In this document: piece after piece, positions 31,307 to 40,283 of the stretch
Layout of the letters: every line of letters starts with the position of its first letter
Position numbering within the stretch: position 1 is the stretch's first letter
Origin: Flavobacteriaceae bacterium
GTDB taxonomy: Bacteria > Bacteroidota > Bacteroidia > Flavobacteriales > Flavobacteriaceae
Reading direction: 5' to 3'
DNA: 64,000 nt
Assembly (NCBI GenBank): GCA_002862755.1
Contig: PKDY01000055.1
Span: forward strand, 1-64,000
The notes under the pieces: generated by a model
The model's database searches: none
The model's input: only the letters and a program-made list of their open reading frames with translations
What the model was told of the DNA's origin: nothing
Made by a program: the position numbers and the translations under genes

Positions 31307-34132
31307 TTATTGTTTAACAATTTTACAATTGCTCATTCCATTTTTACCAGATAATTGAACAAAATAAATTCCTGAATGAAAATCAACCGTATTAATTGTT
31401 ATTTTTTGCTGATTATTACACTCTTCTTTAAGTATTATTTGCCCAGCACTGTTCATAATTACTATGTTTTCAAACAATCCTGCTGATTGCATTTCAATTG
31501 TTGCTTCATTCGTTACAGGGTTTGGATACACACTATATAAATCATTTAAAACATTTTCACTTTTCCCCATTTCATTAGCTATTCTTGATGTAGTAGTATT
31601 ACAACTACCCAGTACGAAATTCATTTTGTCATTAGCGGTATTATTTTCCCCTCCAGTTGGCAAACTGTAGGTATAATAAAAATAAATCGTTTGACCTGAA
31701 GTAGCATTAATTTTAAAAGGAACATTCGGTTGCGCTAAATAACCCGGATATGTAGCATTTAAAGCAGTGCTGTAATATAAAATAAGGGTTGTATTTCCTA
31801 TTCCAGTTCTATTAGGAACAAAAGTTAAGAAAGAACCTTCTGAATTATTGGTAATCGTAACATTAAAATCTCCATTCGCCGCTACTCTTGTACAGGATCC
31901 AACTGGAGGTGGTGGAGGTGTTTGAGAAGCTTCAGTAAATGTAAATTGCTCCCAAGTATCTTGTGAATCGGTACCAACTTGTTTTAGAATACCAGAACTA
32001 TTCAGCTGCAACCTTCTTAAATTACTTTCTAAGGTAGTCAAATAAAATTTACCATTACCTGCTGGAGTAATTTGCCATCTTTCCCAAGTACCAGCATAGC
32101 TACTCGGTTGCATGTCGGTAAAATCGGTGTTATCTGAACGCAATCTCGGATTTCCTTGACCACCAACACAATCAATGTAGTAACTATTATTTGGAGCAGC
32201 TGTAAACTTCCACTCTACCGTTGGCCCCGTTGATGTTATTGCTGTACTAAATGGATCTTCTGAACCATTAGCACCAATTCTTTTATTATGAAAGGGATTC
32301 GCTATATAATAGGTTTTATTTGGGTCGGGAACAAAAGTTGAAACAGTAGTTACTGTCACATTAAAAGTCACACTAGTTGCAGTTCCACATGCATTTGTAA
32401 AAGTAGCAGTATAATTTCCTGCTTGATTTGATTGTATATTTGAAATTGTTATTTCTCTTGTTGTTGCAGCAAAATTATTTGGCCCTGACCAAGACCAATT
32501 TCCTCCTGTCGTAGGTTGCGGTCCAAATGTAATGCTATTCCCAGACTGTAATGAAACCGTAGTATTTGAAGTCCAGTTTTGTCCATTTATAGCATAATAA
32601 GGTGTAACTGCTGTAGGTTGACAAACCGTTGTGTTTCCATCCACCCAAACAATATCATCAATTGCAAATTGAAAATTAGAAGCAGGAATTGCTCCGTCAT
32701 TTCCTATCCTAAACATATACGACATATCCTGAAAAGCAACCAAACCACCTAAATCACTTATTGGAATTGTAACTTGACCCCATTCTCCATTACGAACTAA
32801 GCCATATTTAGTTTGCCCTGCAGGAAAATTTACTTGGGCTGCATTCGTATAATTATCATTTACACCGATAAAAAATGACACATTTGCAGGTATTTTAATT
32901 TTAAATTTCAACGAACCATTCGCTGTATAATTGGACATATTCTTACCAAACAACGTTGTGATTCCAGCTCCAAACCAACCTTTAGAACTATCATTTGTGA
33001 ACGACAACACATTCGCACCTTCAGCTGGAGCTATAGCACTATTTTCAGTTAAGGTTTCACCAAAAATATAAAACTCTGAATCTGAACCAAAAGTCAGTTT
33101 TTTAGTTGTAGGTGTAGTATCGGTAAAAACACCAAAAGTTCCATTTTCAGCAGGAATAGTCCCATCTGAAAGTTCTACGCTTCCATATCCATTCCATTTG
33201 TGTACACGCACATAATCTACATACATTTTACCAGGAAGCGGAGCCGTTACTGCTCCATTGGAAGAAACACCCGGTAAAGTTCCCCCTACTGCCAAATTCA
33301 ATAACATATAAAAAGGTCTTGTAAAAGGAGCTGTTACAGAATTATTAACATCAATTGGGAAAGGATTTTCATATAAATCATATTCATTGGCACCATCCAC
33401 AACCGTAAAACGAATTTGTGTGGGTTCCCAATAAATTCTATATTTTACAAATCGATCATTTAAAGGTGCTGCAGCCACATAAGGTTTATTATAATTCACA
33501 TCAGAAGCAATATTTCCAGCACCACCAGGAACAGGAAAAAAAGTATTGGCTCCCACATATGTATTTACGGTAGAAGAAGTTGCACCTTGCTCATTTCTGG
33601 CTGCCTGACTGAATCCCATTTCCATCATATCAATTTCACCTTTAGCAGGCCAAGCTAAATTAGAAGTTCCCAGCATCCATACAGCTGGCCACAAACCTTG
33701 ATTAAGATTAGGAACACGCACACGCACTTCAACCATACCATAATGAATGGCAACTTTATTATCGCTATTGATTTTACCAGATGTAAAAACTCGTGAACCA
33801 GATACTTGATTTTTTGCCTCTAATACTAAAGCTTTATTCCCTGCTTCACCAGGGACATCTCCAATATAAACATTATTCGCTTCATAAGACTGTAATTCTT
33901 GATTTCCCCAACCACATAATCCAATATTACAACCATCACCAATATCTTTAGTCCATTGCGCAGTATTAAAAGTATTGAAATTATCTTCCCAAATAACAGG
34001 ACCAATTTGAGAATACGAAGAAGTTGTTATCAATAAAAATCCAGTAATAAATAAACAGAATTTAATCTTAGATTCTTTTAGGAGTGATAAAACACCTTTC
34101 CTTAAAAAGTAGTAAAAATCATTTTTTTTCAT
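31307..34132 (-). CDS. GH16 (laminarinase-like) glycoside hydrolase with carbohydrate-binding modules and T9SS C-terminal sorting signal
   Basis: Catalytic GEIDMMEMG; downstream CBM-like, Ig-like, trefoil-like and CBM56-like segments; C-term VYPNPVTNEATIEMQS...GIYFVQLSGKNGMSNCKIVKQ. Confidence 0.92.
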   Translation of the reverse strand: MKKNDFYYFLRKGVLSLLKESKIKFCLFITGFLLITTSSYSQIGPVIWEDNFNTFNTAQWTKDIGDGCNIGLCGWGNQELQSYEANNVYIGDVPGEAGNKALVLEAKNQVSGSRVFTSGKINSDNKVAIHYGMVEVRVRVPNLNQGLWPAVWMLGTSNLAWPAKGEIDMMEMGFSQAARNEQGATSSTVNTYVGANTFFPVPGGAGNIASDVNYNKPYVAAAPLNDRFVKYRIYWEPTQIRFTVVDGANEYDLYENPFPIDVNNSVTAPFTRPFYMLLNLAVGGTLPGVSSNGAVTAPLPGKMYVDYVRVHKWNGYGSVELSDGTIPAENGTFGVFTDTTPTTKKLTFGSDSEFYIFGETLTENSAIAPAEGANVLSFTNDSSKGWFGAGITTLFGKNMSNYTANGSLKFKIKIPANVSFFIGVNDNYTNAAQVNFPAGQTKYGLVRNGEWGQVTIPISDLGGLVAFQDMSYMFRIGNDGAIPASNFQFAIDDIVWVDGNTTVCQPTAVTPYYAINGQNWTSNTTVSLQSGNSITFGPQPTTGGNWSWSGPNNFAATTREITISNIQSNQAGNYTATFTNACGTATSVTFNVTVTTVSTFVPDPNKTYYIANPFHNKRIGANGSEDPFSTAITSTGPTVEWKFTAAPNNSYYIDCVGGQGNPRLRSDNTDFTDMQPSSYAGTWERWQITPAGNGKFYLTTLESNLRRLQLNSSGILKQVGTDSQDTWEQFTFTEASQTPPPPPVGSCTRVAANGDFNVTITNNSEGSFLTFVPNRTGIGNTTLILYYSTALNATYPGYLAQPNVPFKINATSGQTIYFYYTYSLPTGGENNTANDKMNFVLGSCNTTTSRIANEMGKSENVLNDLYSVYPNPVTNEATIEMQSAGLFENIVIMNSAGQIILKEECNNQQKITINTVDFHSGIYFVQLSGKNGMSNCKIVKQ

Positions 34133-34451
34133 AATATATAGAGTTTGTTTTGTTTGCTATCATAAAATTCAATCATAATCGCCATTAACACCACTTAAAT
34201 TATGGTATCAAAAAAAAATAGCTTTATTTTTTATAATATCCCAAAAATAATGTTAAAAAAATAAGCAATAAACAAAACAAAGGCTATAAAAAATATACAA
34301 TAGTCATTTAACATCCTCTACAACTTAAAATGTTAAAATAAAAAGTATTTCATCGATTATTTCATACACTTTAAAGAAAAAAGACTAATTATTGACTATT
34401 TTAAATTGCCTTTTAAAGCTTTTAAAATTAAAAATGTATAGGTAATGTTGA

Positions 34452-34494
34452 GTAAATCTTCTTTTACATAAAGCTAAATTAAAAGAAGATTTAC
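34452..34494 (-). repeat. 15-bp perfect inverted repeat overlapping the aquaporin stop codon
   Basis: GTAAATCTTCTTTTA-N13-TAAAAGAAGATTTAC. Confidence 0.85.
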
Positions 34495-35138
34495 CTTTTT
34501 GAATTAAAGAAATGATACATTAAAAGAAAAAATAGCATTCCAGCTATTGGAGCTAAAAAATAGAGCCATAGAAAATCAGTACTACCCGAAATAATAGACG
34601 GACCAAAACTTCTTGCAGGATTCATTGAAGCTCCACAAATAGGACCTGCTAACCAAGCTTCTAAAAAAACTGTAAAACCTATTAAAAAAGGAGCCCATTT
34701 TTTTAAAGACAAAACAGCATTCGATATCACAATAACTCCCATTAAAATAAAGCTAAGCTCAAATTCAAGAAAAAAAGATTCCCAAACACTTCCACTTGGA
34801 ATGGTATTTCCTAATTTTTGATTGGATGGAAAAATATAATGAAGCAACAAACTAGCTAAGACCGCTCCTAAAAATTGAAAAAAAATATAGAATAGAGTGT
34901 TTTTAATTTCAATGTTTTTATTAAAATAGAATGTTACTGTTACCGCAGGATTAATATGACAATCCGAAAACTTACCTAAAAACTGAACCAAAATCCAGAC
35001 AGTTACCCCAAAAACCACACCAATACCAAAAGCCTGAATAACACCATTATATTCTTCACTAATGATAATAGATCCGGTTCCAAAAAACACCAATAAAAAA
35101 GTACCCAAAAACTCAGCCCAATAATTTTTATTTTCCAT
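34491..35138 (-). CDS. MIP family aquaporin / aquaglyceroporin in ars-type operon
   Basis: Two NPA boxes: HINPAVTVTF and SMNPARSFGPS; start moved to MENKNYW. Confidence 0.94.
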   Translation of the reverse strand: MENKNYWAEFLGTFLLVFFGTGSIIISEEYNGVIQAFGIGVVFGVTVWILVQFLGKFSDCHINPAVTVTFYFNKNIEIKNTLFYIFFQFLGAVLASLLLHYIFPSNQKLGNTIPSGSVWESFFLEFELSFILMGVIVISNAVLSLKKWAPFLIGFTVFLEAWLAGPICGASMNPARSFGPSIISGSTDFLWLYFLAPIAGMLFFLLMYHFFNSKR

Positions 35139-35745
35139 TTTGAATCTTTGAAAACACATACGCCATTTCAGTTGCTATTTCAATGCTTTTATCCCAATAT
35201 CCTTGTTCCATTTCATCTGTATTGTCAAATTTTTTAGGATCTTCATATTGAATAGAAAAGCGTTTTTCTGCACCTGAAACAAAAGGACAAGCTTCATTAG
35301 CTGAAGAACATGTCATGACAGCTGCAAAATTTGAAATGGGATTGAATGTATGTTGCAGGGTTTTTGAAAAAGCAATAACAGGTGGTTCATTAACGTCAAA
35401 TTTTATAGCATAAACAGGATTTGTTGCATCAACTAGCTTTTCATATTCAAAACCTTGTTTTTTAAGCGTTTCTGCTACCATATAAAACAAAGCCGTAGCT
35501 TCTGTTCCTGCTGAAAAACAATTTACATTAGATATTTCATAATAAAAAGCCATGGCTTGCGCCCAAATTTGGGACAAATGACTTCTACGTGAATTATGGG
35601 TGCAAATAAAATTGAGTCTAATTTTTTCCTGACGATTCACTTTCTCTTGAATATAATCAATTAAAGGTTGCAACACTTCTTTTCGATCTTTTGAAAGTGT
35701 ATCAAATGACAAAGTCAGTATGGTTTTTTCTAATTTTTCTAACAT
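35128..35745 (-). CDS. Arsenate reductase / low-molecular-weight phosphotyrosine phosphatase-like protein
   Basis: FICTHNSRRSHLSQIWAQA P-loop. Confidence 0.92.
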   Translation of the reverse strand: MLEKLEKTILTLSFDTLSKDRKEVLQPLIDYIQEKVNRQEKIRLNFICTHNSRRSHLSQIWAQAMAFYYEISNVNCFSAGTEATALFYMVAETLKKQGFEYEKLVDATNPVYAIKFDVNEPPVIAFSKTLQHTFNPISNFAAVMTCSSANEACPFVSGAEKRFSIQYEDPKKFDNTDEMEQGYWDKSIEIATEMAYVFSKIQNGK

Positions 35746-35760
35746 ATTTTTTTATTTAGC

Positions 35761-35887
35761 CCAGACTGGAGTAACTATCCTTTTAGCAGTTAAAAACGTA
35801 GTTTTATCTTTTTTTAAAAGCGACAACAGAAGCTTTTAAAAAAAGAATAAAACCGTTTGAGACCAAAAAGATAGTACAAAAGGCTGG
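35761..35887. repeat. Long imperfect inverted repeat in ars-type operon intergenic region
   Basis: CCAG..ACTATCCTTTT..AACGTAGTTTTATCTTTTTTTAAAAGC / AGCTTTTAAAAAAAGAATAAAACCGTT..AAAAAGATAGT..CTGG. Confidence 0.75.
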
Positions 35888-35902
35888 ATAAGCTTCTTAT
35901 AC

Positions 35903-36376
35903 TTAACAACAACCCGAACCAGGAGCACAGGAATTTTCTTTTGCTTTCCATTCTCCTAATTTCACTTTCGTTTTTTCCTGTGGAATTCCGCAAGAGTCAC
36001 TTGCCAAACAAGTGGTTAATTTAGAGGTTAACAAGAAGTTCTTGCCATCAAAATCTAGGTTAAATTTCCCAATAGTATCTGGCATTTGATATTCTACTTC
36101 AATTTCTAAATCTTCCATACCAATAATTTTTTCTGACAATTCAATGATATGAATTAACTTTTCAGGATGCAAACGATGATCATAATCATTCGCTTCCCAT
36201 AATTGGAAATTTACTACATCTTCTTTTCGAACTGTTCCCCCACAATCAATAAAATGTTTCGACACTTTACCCACCTCGGTAACATGAAAGTGAGAAGGTA
36301 CTAATTGACCATTAGGCAATTGAAAAGCAATTACAGACAAGTCTTTTAAAGCGTTTTTTATTTCTGATAATTTCAT
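35903..36376 (-). CDS. DUF6428-like protein with Cys-rich C-terminus
   Basis: SHFHVTEVGKVSKHFIDCGGTVR...CLASDSCGIPQEK...CAPGSGCC; between arsR and arsC-like genes. Confidence 0.8.
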   Translation of the reverse strand: MKLSEIKNALKDLSVIAFQLPNGQLVPSHFHVTEVGKVSKHFIDCGGTVRKEDVVNFQLWEANDYDHRLHPEKLIHIIELSEKIIGMEDLEIEVEYQMPDTIGKFNLDFDGKNFLLTSKLTTCLASDSCGIPQEKTKVKLGEWKAKENSCAPGSGCC

Positions 36377-36406
36377 AATAGTATTATTTTGAGTAATAAA
36401 TTTAGT

Positions 36407-36730
36407 TTAGCAACATTTATTTTGCAACTGATTGGTAAGTCCTTCAAAGTACTCTTCAATCATTTTTAGCGTATCTGGATTTAAGCAATAACAAATAGCC
36501 GTACCTTCTATGGTTCCTTTTATAATGTTGGCATTTTTCAATTCTTTTAAATGTTGCGAAACAGTGGGTTGAGCCAAAGGCAATTCGTTCACAATATCGC
36601 CACAAATACAAGTGTCCACTTGTAGCAAATACTGAATAATTGCAATTCTTGCAGGATGTGACATGGCTTTAAAAAGTGTTGCCAATTGATTTTGCTGCTC
36701 GGTAAAAAATTCTGATTTAGAAACTCCCAT
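36407..36730 (-). CDS. arsR: ArsR family winged-helix regulator
   Basis: QLATLFKAMSHPARIAIIQYLLQVDTCICGDIVNELPLAQPTVSQHLKELKNANII; start at MGVSKSEF preferred. Confidence 0.93.
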   Translation of the reverse strand: MGVSKSEFFTEQQNQLATLFKAMSHPARIAIIQYLLQVDTCICGDIVNELPLAQPTVSQHLKELKNANIIKGTIEGTAICYCLNPDTLKMIEEYFEGLTNQLQNKCC

Positions 36731-36895
36731 TTTTTTATTATTATATTGCAATATTACGATATAAAAATATTACACACAACAAATAAATCAATTTTAACAC
36801 ATATGATACATATTTACAACGAGTTGTTACATGAATAGGCAGCAATTAAAAAACAATCCTATAAATTTACCATTCAAACATTTAAAACAAAAAAC

Positions 36896-37801
36896 ATGAA
36901 AAAATTAAGCCTATGTATTAGCAGCTTATTTTGTTTGCTAGCACTATCTTGTCAAGATGATTTCAAGGAAATCGAAACTACACAAAAAGAAGTAAAAAAA
37001 ACCACTTCAAAAGAAAGACCATCAGCTTGCCCATCGTTATTTGCATTAGTATTACCTGCAAACGGAACTGGCAGTCCTATTTTGCCAAATATTCAATCTT
37101 TTATTTTTAAAATAGATTTAGGCACAAGTCCTGTAGGTTATACATTTGTCTCACAGATAAAAATTGGAGGCACACCAGTAACGTGCGTTACAGGAATAAC
37201 AGACATGACAGGGACAACTGATTTTGCTTGGGCTGTAACAGGAATAAATTCCAACTTTCCTAAAAAATTATTAAAGGTTCATATTCCAACAGGCAACTCT
37301 AGTATCGCTTATACTACAACCGACTATCTTCAGGATATTGAAAATTTAGACGCCGCAACATTAGTTGGTATAAAAGAAGGCAGTTCACAAATCTTAAAAT
37401 TAGATCTTTCTTCCGGCTCTTGTTCCCCTTTTGCTCCAAGTGGTTTTCCTTCTCAATATAACGGTTTAACCATTGCAAGTGGAAAACTATATGCCATCTC
37501 TGGCAATACCAATTTTATTTGCCCAACCAGAAGAGGTGATATTTTTGAATACGAATTAACAGGAGGTGACTACATAAATAAATATTCTTATAAGTCTTCC
37601 GTAGCCAGTTATACTATGAAAGAACTGGGAATACATTTTGATTTTTGCTATGGTAAAGGATGTGTTATAGGTAGCGCACAAGCTATTATATCTAACAATA
37701 CTAATATAAAACCTTGTATTACACCTTATCCTAGTTTTTTATTAAACACGGTTACCACACATCAAAATTATCATGGGATTTATGATTTTATGACCAAATA
37801 A
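36896..37801 (+). CDS. Hypothetical lipoprotein
   Basis: Signal peptide with lipobox LALSCQDD; no recognised domain. Confidence 0.65.
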   Translation: MKKLSLCISSLFCLLALSCQDDFKEIETTQKEVKKTTSKERPSACPSLFALVLPANGTGSPILPNIQSFIFKIDLGTSPVGYTFVSQIKIGGTPVTCVTGITDMTGTTDFAWAVTGINSNFPKKLLKVHIPTGNSSIAYTTTDYLQDIENLDAATLVGIKEGSSQILKLDLSSGSCSPFAPSGFPSQYNGLTIASGKLYAISGNTNFICPTRRGDIFEYELTGGDYINKYSYKSSVASYTMKELGIHFDFCYGKGCVIGSAQAIISNNTNIKPCITPYPSFLLNTVTTHQNYHGIYDFMTK

Positions 37802-37810
37802 TAACCATAA

Positions 37811-37840
37811 AAAAACTCCCAATGTTACATTGGGAGTTTT
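37811..37840. terminator. Bidirectional terminator
   Basis: AAAACTCCCAATGT-TAC-ATTGGGAGTTTT between convergent genes. Confidence 0.85.
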
Positions 37841-37864
37841 CATTATTATAAAGAAAAAGAATTA

Positions 37865-39631
37865 TTATTTTTCTCCTTTTTCCATTTTAGCTTTTAATTC
37901 AGCTAATGCATCAATATCTCCTAAAGTTGATTTCTCAACATTATTTGATGAAGAAACATTTGTTTCAACAGCTTTAGCTGCTTTTTCTTCTTCTTCACGG
38001 AAGATAGCTGTATGAGAAGCTACTACTCTTTTGAATTCTTTATTGAACTCAATAACTTTAAAGTCTGCAGTATCTCCTTTTTTCAATTTTTTACCATCTT
38101 CTTTCTCTAAATGACGTGTTGGAATGAAAGCCACTACATCATCACCGAAATCTACAGTTGCACCTTTGTCAACGATTTCTCCGATAGTTCCATTATGAAT
38201 AGTACCTACAGCGTAAGCATCTTCATGTTTATCCCATGGATTTTCAGTAGTTTGTTTGTGACCTAAAGATAATTTACGTCCTTCAACATCTAACTCTAAA
38301 ACAACCACTTCCATTTTGTCACCTACGTTTACAAATTCAGATGGGTGTTTAATTTTCTTAGTCCAAGATAAATCAGAGATATACACTAAACCATCGATTC
38401 CTTCTTCTAACTCTACGAAAATACCAAAGTTTGTGAAGTTTCTAACGATACCTGTATGTTTAGAACCTACTGGGTATTTAGCAGTGATATCAGTCCAAGG
38501 ATCTTGCGTCATTTGTTTGATACCTAAAGACATTTTTCTTTCTTCTCTATCTAAAGTTAAGATAACTGCTTCTACTTCATCACCAATTTTCATGAAATCT
38601 TGTGCACTTCTTAAGTGAGTTGACCAAGACATTTCAGAAACGTGGATTAAACCTTCAACACCTTCAGCTACTTCAATGAAAGCACCGTAATCAGCTAAAA
38701 CAACCACTTTACCTTTAACTTTATCACCAACATTTAAATCAGCACTTAAAGCATCCCAAGGGTGCGCGTTTAATTGTTTCAAACCTAATTGAATTCTTGT
38801 TTTCTCATCATCGAAATCAAGGATTACAACGTTTAATTTTTGATCTAACTCAAGAACTTCGCTTGGGTGATTGATTCTAGACCAAGATAAGTCTGTAATA
38901 TGGATTAATCCATCTACACCACCTAAGTCAATGAACACACCGTAAGAAGTAATGTTTTTAACCACACCTTCTAAAACTTGTCCTTTTTCTAATTGACCAA
39001 TAATTTCTTTCTTTTGCTCTTCGATATCTGCCTCGATAAGCGCTTTGTGAGAAACAACTACGTTTTTGAACTCATGGTTAATTTTTACCACTTTGAATTC
39101 CATAGTTTTGTTCACATACTGATCGTAATCACGGATTGGTTTTACATCAATTTGAGAACCTGGTAAGAATGCTTCAATTCCAAAAACATCAACAATCATA
39201 CCACCTTTAGTTCTGCATTTTACAAAACCATTCACGATTTCTCCAGACTCATGAGCAGCAATAACTCTATCCCATGCTTTGATAGTTCTTGCTTTTCTGT
39301 GAGACAATACTAATTGACCTGTTTTATCCTCACGAATATCAATAAGTACTTCTACTTTATCACCAACTTTTAAGTTAGGATTGTAACGAAATTCGTTTAA
39401 AGAGATAACACCTTCAGATTTAGCATTGATATCAACAATAGCGTCTCTATCAGTAATTCTAACTACAGTACCTACTACTACTTCCTCATCCTTAGTATCG
39501 ATAAAAGTTTTAGATACTAGGTCTTCAAATTCTTGTAAGTTTTTCTCATCTACTACATCAATACCTTCTTGGTAGTTGTGCCAGTTAAAATTTGCTAAAA
39601 ACTCTTCTTGTGTTTTGTTAATTTCAGACAT
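37865..39631 (-). CDS. rpsA: 30S ribosomal protein S1
   Basis: Repeated S1 domains (VKNITSYGVFIDLGGVDGLIHITDLSW; VLADYGAFIEVAEGVEGLIHVSEMSW; VRNFTNFGIFVELEEGIDGLVYISDLSW). Confidence 0.95.
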   Translation of the reverse strand: MSEINKTQEEFLANFNWHNYQEGIDVVDEKNLQEFEDLVSKTFIDTKDEEVVVGTVVRITDRDAIVDINAKSEGVISLNEFRYNPNLKVGDKVEVLIDIREDKTGQLVLSHRKARTIKAWDRVIAAHESGEIVNGFVKCRTKGGMIVDVFGIEAFLPGSQIDVKPIRDYDQYVNKTMEFKVVKINHEFKNVVVSHKALIEADIEEQKKEIIGQLEKGQVLEGVVKNITSYGVFIDLGGVDGLIHITDLSWSRINHPSEVLELDQKLNVVILDFDDEKTRIQLGLKQLNAHPWDALSADLNVGDKVKGKVVVLADYGAFIEVAEGVEGLIHVSEMSWSTHLRSAQDFMKIGDEVEAVILTLDREERKMSLGIKQMTQDPWTDITAKYPVGSKHTGIVRNFTNFGIFVELEEGIDGLVYISDLSWTKKIKHPSEFVNVGDKMEVVVLELDVEGRKLSLGHKQTTENPWDKHEDAYAVGTIHNGTIGEIVDKGATVDFGDDVVAFIPTRHLEKEDGKKLKKGDTADFKVIEFNKEFKRVVASHTAIFREEEEKAAKAVETNVSSSNNVEKSTLGDIDALAELKAKMEKGEK

Positions 39632-39752
39632 ATGCTGATTTAAAAATTTGTATGTTGTGCTCTTACGGGTTTTTTATACAGATTAAAAACAACAACAGTG
39701 TTTGTATAAATTATTGATTCCTAATGAAAACCCAATTCTGTCAAAAGGTGTG

Positions 39753-39782
39753 CAAAATTACAAATAATTTATTAATTAACAA
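39753..39782 (-). promoter_or_regulatory. Promoter of rpsA
   Basis: Minus strand TTG (39782-39780), 19-nt gap, TAATTTTG (39760-39753). Confidence 0.6.
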
Positions 39783-39887
39783 ACATTTAGAACAATAAAA
39801 ACCACTGTTAATGAATGTAAAAAATTATTTCCTAAGGAAATAATAAAAGACGTAGGATAAAAATGTATTTTTATAGGTAAAAACCGT

Positions 39888-40283
39888 ATGCATCAATATA
39901 TTGCTCACGTTACCTTAATCGTAAAAGATTATGATGAAGCACTTGCTTTTTACACAAAAAAATTACATTTTGAAATCATAGAAGACACTTTTATCAGCTC
40001 TGAGAAAAGATGGGTTCGTATTGCTCCCAAAAACAGTAAAGCGTGTTGTCTTTTACTTGCCAAAGCAGCAAATGAAATACAAAAACAATACATTGGTAAC
40101 CAAACAGGCGGTCGCGTATTTTTATTTTTATATACCAATAGCTTTTGGGAGGATTACCAACAAATGAAACGCAATGAAATTCATTTTTTAGAGGAACCAA
40201 GAAAAGAACCTTATGGAACTGTTGTGGTATTTGAAGATTTATACGGTAATAAATGGGATTTGATTGAACCTAATGTTTCTTAA
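39888..40283 (+). CDS. VOC (glyoxalase/bleomycin-resistance) family protein
   Basis: HVTLIVKDYDEALAFYTKKLHFEII...VVFEDLYGNKWDLIEP. Confidence 0.92.
   Translation: MHQYIAHVTLIVKDYDEALAFYTKKLHFEIIEDTFISSEKRWVRIAPKNSKACCLLLAKAANEIQKQYIGNQTGGRVFLFLYTNSFWEDYQQMKRNEIHFLEEPRKEPYGTVVVFEDLYGNKWDLIEPNVS

Noticed and set aside
39950-40200. Overlapping minus-strand ORFs over the VOC gene
   Set aside because: Antisense to a well-supported VOC family gene
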